Source: Galactobacter sp.
Lineage (GTDB): Bacteria > Actinomycetota > Actinomycetes > Actinomycetales > Micrococcaceae
DNA: 18,996 nt
Assembly: GCA_022712075.1 (NCBI GenBank)
Contig: JALAHE010000136.1
Location: forward strand, 1-18,996
Reading direction: 5' to 3'
The notes beneath the pieces were generated by a model. It searched no databases. It saw nothing but the letters and a program-made list of their open reading frames with translations, and was not told the origin of the DNA. The translations under genes and the position numbers were made by a program. Shown here one piece after another: positions 13,719 to 18,996 of the stretch; within the stretch, counting starts at the first letter, position 1, and the number at the start of each line of letters is the position of its first letter.

Positions 13719-16337
13719 TCAGGCCTCCTCGGGGGCCTCCAGCTCCACATCGGAGACGAGCAGCTCCTCGCCGCCCGTGACGAGCGTGAGCTCGGCGGCC
13801 GCCGTCGCGGCCTTCAGGTCGCCGAGGCCGCCCTGCAGGCGGGCAATCTGCTCGGCCGGGGCCGTGATGGTCGCGGCGAGCACGGCGGTGCGCTGCTTGA
13901 CCTTGGCCTCGGACTTGGCCTTGCGCAGGCCCGCGAGGGCCACTCCGACGGTCGGCAGGACCTCGCGGTCGGCGCCCTCGAGGCCAGCGCTGAGGGTGGA
14001 CGCCTCGGGCCAGGCCGCGCGGTGCACTGAACCCTCGCGCCACCAGCCCCAGACCTCGTCGGTCGCGAACGGCTGGAAGGGGGCGAGCAGGCGCAGCACG
14101 GCGTCGAGCGTGGTGGCCAGCGTGGCGCGCACGGAGGCGGTCTCCTCGGGGGAGACGCCGCCGTAGGCGCGGTCCTTGATGAGCTCCACGTAGTCGTCGG
14201 TGAACGACCAGAAGAACGACTCGGTCAGGTTCAGCGCGCGGGCGTACTCGTAGTTCTCGAACGCGCGGGTGGCCTGCTCGATGACCGCGGCGAGGCGGGC
14301 CAGGAGCGAGCGGTCAAGCTCGTTCGTGATGACGCAGGTGTCGTCGGTGACAACATCGGCCGCGGAGACACCCATGCCGAGCGCGAACTTGGAGGCGTTG
14401 AGGACCTTGATCGCCAGGCGGCGACCGATCTTCATCTGGCCGATCTCGTATGCGGTGTCGGCGCCGAGCTTGGCGGAGGCAGCCCAGTAGCGCACGGCGT
14501 CGGCGCCGAACTGCTCGAGGATGTCGGTCGGGACCACGACGTTGCCCTTGGACTTCGACATCTTCTTGCGGTCCGGATCCAGGATCCAGCCGGAGAGCGC
14601 AGCGTGCTTCCACGGGGTCTCGCCCTCGAGGGAGTTGGCGCGCACGATGGTGGAGAAGAGCCAGGTTCGGATGATGTCGTGGCCCTGCGGGCGCAGGTCG
14701 AACGGGAAGACGTTGCGGAAACGCTCCTCGTCCACGCCCCAGCCGCCCACGATCTGCGGGGTAAGCGAGGAGGTGGCCCAGGTGTCCAGGACGTCCGGGT
14801 CGCCGATGAAGCCGCCGGCGATGCCGCGCTGGGACTCCTCGTAGCCGGCCGGGGTCTGCGCGGCCGGGTCGACCGGCAGCTGCGCCTCGTCGGGGACGAT
14901 CGGGTGCTCGTAGTCGGGGTTGCCCTCGGCGTCCAGCGGGTACCAGACCGGGATCGGCACGCCGAAGAAGCGCTGGCGGGAGACGAGCCAGTCGCCGTTG
15001 AGGCCCTCGACCCAGTTCTCGTAGCGCGAGCGCATGTGGCTGGGGTGCCACTCCAGCTCGCGGCCGCGCTGGATGAGCTCCTCGCGGCGCTCCACGTCGC
15101 GGCCGCCGTTGCGGATGTACCACTGGCGGGACGTGACGATCTCGAGGGGCTTGTCGCCCTTCTCGTAGAAGTTCACCGGGTGGGAGATCTTCTCGGGCTC
15201 GCCGATCAGCAGCTCGTTTTCGCGCAGCATCGCGACGACGCCCTCCTTGGCGGAGAACGCGGTCTTGCCGGCGATGCGCTCGTAGTTGGCGCGGCCTGCC
15301 TCGGTGGTGATCCACTCGGGGGTCTCGGAGACCAGGCGGCCGTCGCGGCCCATGATGGCGCGCGTGGGCAGCTGCAGCTCGCGCCACCACGTGACGTCGG
15401 TGAGGTCGCCGAAGGTACACACCATGGCGATGCCGGTGCCCTTGTCAGGCTTGGCGAGCGGGTGGGCCTTGACCTCGACCTCGACGCCGAAGAGCGGGCT
15501 CGTGACCTTCTTGCCGAAGAGGCCCTGGTAGCGCTCGTCGTCGGGGTGGGCCACGAGGGCCACGGCCGCGGGCAGCAGCTCGGGGCGCGTGGTCATGATC
15601 TCGATGCCGCGGCCGTCCTCGGCCGTGAAGTTGTAGCGGTGGTAGGCGCCGGGCATGTCCCGGTCCTCCAGCTCGGCCTGAGCCACGGCGGTGCGGAAGG
15701 TGACGTCCCACATCGTGGGGGCCTCGGAGAGGTAGGCGTCGCCCTTGGCGAAGTCGCGCAGGAAGGCGCGCTGGCTCGTGGCGCGGGAGTGGTCATCGAT
15801 CGTGCGGTACGTGATGTCCCAGTCCACGGACAGGCCGAGGGTCGTGAAGAGATCCTCGAAGACCTTCTCGTCCTCGGTGGCCAGCTGCTCGCAGAGATCG
15901 ATGAAGTTCTGGCGGGAGACGACGTCCCAGTCGCGCTGGTTCTTGGCCGGCTTCTCCGGCGGCTGGTAGCCCTCCACGTACTTGTACGTGGGGTCGCAGC
16001 GGACGCCGAAGTAGTTCTGGACGCGGCGCTCGGTCGGCAGGCCGTTGTCGTCCCAACCCATGGGGTAGAAGACGTTCTTGCCGCGCATGCGCTGGAAGCG
16101 GGCGATCACGTCGGTCTGCGTGTAGGAGAAGACGTGGCCGACGTGCAGCGAACCGGAAGCGGTCGGCGGCGGGGTGTCGATCGAGTAGACCTGCTCGCGC
16201 GTGGTCTGCGGGGCGAAGGCGTAGGTGCCTTCCTCGCGCCAACGCTTGTTGAGCTTGGTCTCGAGGCCCTCGAGGGCCGGCTTGTCGGGGACGGTGGAGG
16301 ATGCGGGCGTGTCTGTGCCCGGAGTGATCTCAGCCAT
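13719..16337 (-). CDS. valS: Valyl-tRNA synthetase
   Basis: An 872-aa class I synthetase that charges tRNA-Val and edits mischarged threonine. The HIGH-type motif HVGH is at 65-68, after TPPPTASGSL. The CP1 editing domain includes MTTRPE (248-253). KMSKS is at 592-596, followed by KGNVVVP. An anticodon-binding domain and a short C-terminal coiled-coil arm (about 800-860) follow. It belongs to the form with GWDDNGLPTERRVQNYFG that is usual in actinobacteria. I chose the ATG at 16337, with GGGAG about 10 nt upstream; another ATG three codons earlier (16346) is too close to that site. The long open frame upstream to 16856 overlaps the divergent gene and is spurious. It is convergent with the Rv2466c homologue and divergent from the SPFH gene. 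No T-box leader is seen. Confidence 0.96.
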   Translation of the reverse strand: MAEITPGTDTPASSTVPDKPALEGLETKLNKRWREEGTYAFAPQTTREQVYSIDTPPPTASGSLHVGHVFSYTQTDVIARFQRMRGKNVFYPMGWDDNGLPTERRVQNYFGVRCDPTYKYVEGYQPPEKPAKNQRDWDVVSRQNFIDLCEQLATEDEKVFEDLFTTLGLSVDWDITYRTIDDHSRATSQRAFLRDFAKGDAYLSEAPTMWDVTFRTAVAQAELEDRDMPGAYHRYNFTAEDGRGIEIMTTRPELLPAAVALVAHPDDERYQGLFGKKVTSPLFGVEVEVKAHPLAKPDKGTGIAMVCTFGDLTDVTWWRELQLPTRAIMGRDGRLVSETPEWITTEAGRANYERIAGKTAFSAKEGVVAMLRENELLIGEPEKISHPVNFYEKGDKPLEIVTSRQWYIRNGGRDVERREELIQRGRELEWHPSHMRSRYENWVEGLNGDWLVSRQRFFGVPIPVWYPLDAEGNPDYEHPIVPDEAQLPVDPAAQTPAGYEESQRGIAGGFIGDPDVLDTWATSSLTPQIVGGWGVDEERFRNVFPFDLRPQGHDIIRTWLFSTIVRANSLEGETPWKHAALSGWILDPDRKKMSKSKGNVVVPTDILEQFGADAVRYWAASAKLGADTAYEIGQMKIGRRLAIKVLNASKFALGMGVSAADVVTDDTCVITNELDRSLLARLAAVIEQATRAFENYEYARALNLTESFFWSFTDDYVELIKDRAYGGVSPEETASVRATLATTLDAVLRLLAPFQPFATDEVWGWWREGSVHRAAWPEASTLSAGLEGADREVLPTVGVALAGLRKAKSEAKVKQRTAVLAATITAPAEQIARLQGGLGDLKAATAAAELTLVTGGEELLVSDVELEAPEEA

Positions 16338-16403
16338 GCCTGCCATTCTCCCATGAGTGGCGGCGGCTCCGGGCCCCGTGTCGGGTGGCGTGCGCGGCCA
16401 ACC

Positions 16404-16409
16404 TAGAGT
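16404..16409 (+). promoter_or_regulatory. Candidate -10 of the SPFH-protein gene
   Basis: TAGAGT fits TANNNT and lies 37 nt upstream of the ATG at 16447, inside the 109-bp region shared with the divergent valS promoter. The -35 is not convincing. Confidence 0.3.
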
Positions 16410-16446
16410 GAGTTGCATCATTCGTTGCTTGCTCGAAAGGACCGGC

Positions 16447-17385
16447 ATGGCCCAGTTCGTGTTTTCCCTCATCTTGATCGTGATCGCCATCGGAGCGGTG
16501 GGGTACTCCCGCGCCAAGGCCAAGCGGGCCGAGGACGGGAAGCCATCCCGGGTGGCCAAGTGGACCGGGGTCGGGGCCGGCCTCGTGGCTGCCCTCGGCT
16601 TCGTGCTGCTCGGCACCTCCTTCCTGTACACGCAGGACGAGGGCGAGGCGAAGGCGCTGCGCTCCTTCACGGGCGAGCTGGTCGGGTCCAAGGTGGAGCC
16701 GGGCATCGGCATCAAGGCCCCGTGGGTGGAGACCGTCACCTTCGACACCCGCAACAACGTGGCCAAGTTCTCCGATTCGGATTCCGGGACCACGGGGAGC
16801 TCGATCCCCTTCAACGACAAGGCCGGCACGCGCGGCTCCATGGACGTCACCGTCACCTACGCGGTGCGCCCGGACATGGTCGAGGCGATCTACAAGGAGT
16901 ACCGCACGCAGGACATGTTCCGCACGCGCCTGATCAACCAGGACATCGCCGCCATGGTCCGCACTGTCCCGTCCCGTTACACCACGGTGGAGGTGCTCTC
17001 GAAGCGCGAGGAGGTTTCGGCGAACATCCTGGAGGCGTTGGAGAAGCGTTGGGAGAAGTGGGGTGTGACCGGCATCCAGGTGGCGCTGCAGGACATTCGC
17101 TACCCCGAGCAGATCATGCAGCGCTTCGAGAACCTGACGGCCGAGCAGACGCGCGCCGAGGAGGCGAAGGCCGCCACGGTCACGGCCGAGCAGGAGGCCA
17201 AGAAGAAGCTCGTGGAGGCGGAGGGCGAGGCCAAGGCCAACGCCGCGCGTTCGAAGGCGCTGACGCCCGAGGTGCTGCAGCAGCAGTACATCGAGGCCCT
17301 CAAGATCGCGGCCGAGAAGGGTCAGCTGATCATCACCGACGGCAAGACGACGCCCATGATCAACGTGGACGGCGCCAAGAAATAG
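16447..17385 (+). CDS. SPFH/band-7 domain membrane protein (prohibitin-like)
   Basis: A 312-aa protein with two N-terminal hydrophobic helices (about 3-20 and 40-60), separated by a basic loop (SRAKAKRAEDGKPSR). An SPFH domain follows (about 65-225, with GELVGSKVEPGIGIKAPW, then RTVPSRYTTVEVL and GVTGIQVALQDIRYPE). After this come an Ala/Glu/Lys-rich coiled coil (about 230-272) and a C-terminal ALTPEVLQQQYIEALK segment typical of prohibitin-like proteins. SPFH proteins form large membrane-anchored oligomeric cages linked to proteases and membrane microdomains. The ATG at 16447 has AAAGGA (16436-16441) upstream, and starting there gives a clean membrane anchor. It is convergent with the next gene, with only 3 nt between stop codons. 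The specific partner is unknown; no NfeD or FtsH gene is adjacent. Confidence 0.88.
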   Translation: MAQFVFSLILIVIAIGAVGYSRAKAKRAEDGKPSRVAKWTGVGAGLVAALGFVLLGTSFLYTQDEGEAKALRSFTGELVGSKVEPGIGIKAPWVETVTFDTRNNVAKFSDSDSGTTGSSIPFNDKAGTRGSMDVTVTYAVRPDMVEAIYKEYRTQDMFRTRLINQDIAAMVRTVPSRYTTVEVLSKREEVSANILEALEKRWEKWGVTGIQVALQDIRYPEQIMQRFENLTAEQTRAEEAKAATVTAEQEAKKKLVEAEGEAKANAARSKALTPEVLQQQYIEALKIAAEKGQLIITDGKTTPMINVDGAKK

Positions 17386-17388
17386 CGC

Positions 17389-17961
17389 CTAGCGGTGGGC
17401 CCCGAGGCGGTTGTGCTCAAGGAAGTCGCGCAGCTCGTCCATGATCACGACCGCCTCGATGGCCCGGGCGTAGGGGCTGGGCATGCGGAAGAGCTCGGCG
17501 CCCCAGGAGGTGCCGTTCGGGTGGAAGCCCGGCCGTCCCTCGCTGCCGGAGAGTTCCCGGGCGCCATGGCGCCACATGGAGATCACCAGCTCGACGTCGC
17601 GCCTGGCCAGTTCCGCTTCGACGGCGGGGGAGTGTTCCCGCATGAGCGTCAGCGTCTCGGGGTCGTCCTTGCTGCGCGGCACCTGCGAGAGGTTGGCGAA
17701 GCCGATGCCCTGGGCCGCCGCCACCTCGTCCTGGAAGGGGCCGTCGGTGGCGGCGTAGAGGCCGGCGTCGGCGAGACGGCCCATCTGTCGGCGGCCGATG
17801 GGTCCCAGGTAGAAGTGGCCGTTGGTGATGGCGCCGGGCGAGGTTTTGCCTCCCACGATGCAGGCCCAGGCGGGGGTCTCGTTTTCGGCCGGCCACAGCT
17901 GCGCGAGCGTCAGGGTGCCGTCGGGGAGCGTTGTCAGGCGCTCGCGCCGGGAGGCCGTCAC
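17389..17961 (-). CDS. Hypothetical protein resembling the uracil-DNA glycosylase superfamily
   Basis: A 190-aa protein, not firmly assigned. Four blocks recall the UDG superfamily in order and spacing. A hydrophobic strand leads into IVGGKTSPGA (35-44), the position of motif 1 (GINPG in Mug-type enzymes). GHFYLGPIGRRQMGRLADAGL (48-68) resembles the GxPFxGPxGR...AGL segment. GIGFANL (85-91), followed by VPRSKDDP, resembles the TN...CRP region. RMPSPYARA (159-167) resembles the HPSP-type motif 2. The motif-1 catalytic Asn/Asp position is not obvious here, so it may be catalytically altered or inactive. It starts with GTG at 17961, overlapping the stop of the upstream GNAT gene as GTGA, which implies translational coupling. 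No membrane segment or signal peptide. The superfamily call is an inference from motif reading. Confidence 0.6.
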   Translation of the reverse strand: MTASRRERLTTLPDGTLTLAQLWPAENETPAWACIVGGKTSPGAITNGHFYLGPIGRRQMGRLADAGLYAATDGPFQDEVAAAQGIGFANLSQVPRSKDDPETLTLMREHSPAVEAELARRDVELVISMWRHGARELSGSEGRPGFHPNGTSWGAELFRMPSPYARAIEAVVIMDELRDFLEHNRLGAHR

Positions 17962-18500
17962 GCGCCGGCCTCGGGCTGCGCGGTCAGGGGAAGCCTGCGT
18001 TCAAGGACCTGGCCGGGCCAGCCCTCCACCGTGAAGGTGCTCAGCCGCGTGTAGCCGCAGGACTCGTAGTATTCGACGAGCTTGCCGGTGCCGCCCGCGT
18101 AGCAGTCGACGCGCAGGTAGCTCAGCCCCGCTTCGCGCGCCAGGTCGTCGGCGTGGCCCATGAGGCGACGGCCGGCGCCCTTGGCGGCGGGGCAGCGAGA
18201 GCCGATCAGCACCCGGACGTAGAGCTCGGGCTCGGTGGCGGGAGGGACGTCCTCGCTGGCATCCCCGACCACGAGGGCGCCGACGACCGAGCCCTTGTCG
18301 CTGACGGCGACCCAGGCGCCGGGCAACGCCAGCATCTCCGCGACGCGGCGTTGCTGGCGCTCGCTCGTGGACCAGGGTTGCGAGCCCCATTGCCCGGTGT
18401 TGCCGATCGAGACGAACCACTCGATGGCCTCGTCGAAGAGCGTGAGGACGGCGGGGACGTCGTCTGGGGTGGCACGGCGCAGGGAGATCACGGGTTCCAT
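17958..18500 (-). CDS. GNAT-family N-acetyltransferase
   Basis: A 180-aa GNAT protein that should transfer an acetyl group from acetyl-CoA to an amine substrate. The fold signature includes ISLRRATPDDVPAV at the start (strand 1 and helix 1) and GAWVAVSDKGSVVGALVVG (61-79, strands 2-4). The acetyl-CoA-binding motif A is ELYVRVLIGSRCPAAKGAGRRLM (92-114, with the K-G-A-G-R pyrophosphate loop). Motif B includes LVEYYESCGY (141-150). The substrate cannot be inferred. I chose the ATG at 18500 because the fold begins immediately after it; its RBS is weak (GCGAGC), and the frame stays open to 18692 over low-complexity sequence. Its stop overlaps the start of the UDG-like gene, forming a two-gene operon. 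Confidence 0.85.
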   Translation of the reverse strand: MEPVISLRRATPDDVPAVLTLFDEAIEWFVSIGNTGQWGSQPWSTSERQQRRVAEMLALPGAWVAVSDKGSVVGALVVGDASEDVPPATEPELYVRVLIGSRCPAAKGAGRRLMGHADDLAREAGLSYLRVDCYAGGTGKLVEYYESCGYTRLSTFTVEGWPGQVLERRLPLTAQPEAGA

Positions 18501-18698
18501 GCTCGCATGCCGGGCTTCGCTCGGTGGCTCCGGCGCCGGGTGGCGTCGGTCGGGGGCATCAGGCTCAGTGGTGGGGAGGCGCTCGCCATGCTGGGCGGTG
18601 GAGCGCTTCACTCCTCGCCCGGCATCGGCCGGGACGTCAGCGCCTTGGATGAGCGATGATCCGTCGCTGGGTCGATGCGGCTGGGTATGCACTGCCGA

Positions 18699-18704
18699 TA
18701 GCGT
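18699..18704 (+). promoter_or_regulatory. Candidate -10 positioned for leaderless transcription
   Basis: TAGCGT ends 6 nt before the ATG at 18711 and no Shine-Dalgarno site is evident. This is the geometry expected for a leaderless mRNA, which is common in actinobacteria. The -35 is unclear. Confidence 0.35.
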
Positions 18705-18710
18705 CGAGAC

Positions 18711-18996
18711 ATGACGAAGCCCGGATCACGCCTGTCACGTTCCCTCGCCTTCGGTGTCGCCACCGGACTGACCTCTCTGCCCGCCTACGACAAGATCCCG
18801 CCGCGTGCACGGCGCCGGATCATCGGATGGGGCTCCGTGGCCGGCGCGCTCGCCGCGGGCGGGGCGACCTTCGCAGCTAGCCGACGCGGCGCGGGTCCGT
18901 GGTCTGGTGTCGAGGGACTGGTGGACCGTGATGCTGCCACGGGGTCCGTGCGTGGCACCGAACACGCCGACGACGCCGGCGAGAGTGCGCCCGCGA
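18711..18996 (+). CDS. N-terminal part of a small hypothetical membrane protein
   Basis: The frame opens at ATG 18711 and runs off the right edge; 95 codons are visible and the end is missing. After a basic start (MTKPGSRLSRS) come a weakly hydrophobic segment (LAFGVATGLTSLPAY, about 12-26), a basic PPRARRR stretch, and a stronger glycine/alanine-rich hydrophobic segment (IIGWGSVAGALAAGGATFAAS, about 37-57). A hydrophilic acidic tail follows. This suggests one or two membrane passes. I recognise no family. Codon usage matches neighbouring genes. The 210 nt before it (18501-18710) hold its likely promoter and the start of the divergent GNAT gene; I see nothing else there. Confidence 0.55.
   Translation, partial: MTKPGSRLSRSLAFGVATGLTSLPAYDKIPPRARRRIIGWGSVAGALAAGGATFAASRRGAGPWSGVEGLVDRDAATGSVRGTEHADDAGESAPA

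Noticed and set aside
13621..14166. C-terminal extension of the Rv2466c homologue antisense to valS
   Set aside because: Not accepted as coding: residue composition becomes Ser/Arg/Ala-rich as expected from valS antisense, and the family ends before it. Kept as a finding about the missing stop.
14604..16406. 600-codon plus-strand frame opposite valS
   Set aside because: Mirror of valS codon bias; it runs across the valS start and promoter region and shows no family signature.
16338..16446. T-box or other riboswitch before valS
   Set aside because: The region is short, shows no specifier-loop or antiterminator structure, and valS appears to start close to its promoter.

Overview
The window is a compact, high-GC chromosomal segment from an actinobacterium. 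GC-rich wobble positions, GTG and TTG starts, mycobacterial-type ClpP1/ClpP2, a group II truncated haemoglobin and a mycothiol-nitroreductase-like protein all point that way. I would guess Actinomycetaceae or a nearby order, but the genus cannot be fixed by reading alone. The gene set matches a conserved actinobacterial block. From memory, M. tuberculosis carries ssb-like/ettA, glbO, pepN, Rv2466c, rpiB, tig, clpP1, clpP2, clpX and valS within about 40 kb. I see no prophage, insertion sequence, CRISPR array or integron.

Layout. 1-2210: the tail of a probable single-stranded-DNA-binding protein, a terminator, a roughly 190-nt leader, then ettA (ABC-F translation factor) with a strong terminator. 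2229-3853: an acyl-CoA thioesterase II (minus) diverging from an unrecognised 221-aa protein (plus). 3869-7538 (minus): a tight pepN - OsmC-family - truncated haemoglobin operon, in which pepN and osmC overlap by ATGA. 7682-8526 (plus): rpiB, tRNA-Gly(TCC), a perfect terminator and tRNA-Pro(TGG). 8594-12896 (plus): trigger factor, then clpP1-clpP2 behind a recognisable promoter and a candidate ClgR box, then clpX as a separate unit. 13003-13620 (plus): an Rv2466c-family thioredoxin-fold protein, convergent with valS (13719-16337, minus). 16447-17385 (plus): an SPFH/band-7 membrane protein. 17389-18500 (minus): a GNAT acetyltransferase translationally coupled to a protein that looks like a divergent uracil-DNA-glycosylase-superfamily member. 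18711-end: the start of a small membrane protein.

Functionally, the core is protein quality control. Trigger factor, ClpP1P2 and ClpX cover folding and degradation, with aminopeptidase N finishing peptides. Alongside are translation genes (EttA, ValRS, two tRNAs) and oxidative or nitrosative defence genes (OsmC family, truncated haemoglobin, mycothiol-linked reductase).

Most of the window is ordinary, well-conserved housekeeping DNA, and I do not see a clear new multi-gene system. The best candidates for a second look are: the UDG-like protein with a degenerate catalytic motif; the stop-less G/C homopolymer junction between the Rv2466c homologue and valS; the altered CPFA active site of that homologue; the long N-terminal tail on the haemoglobin; and the possible release of tig mRNA from a tRNA-Pro precursor.
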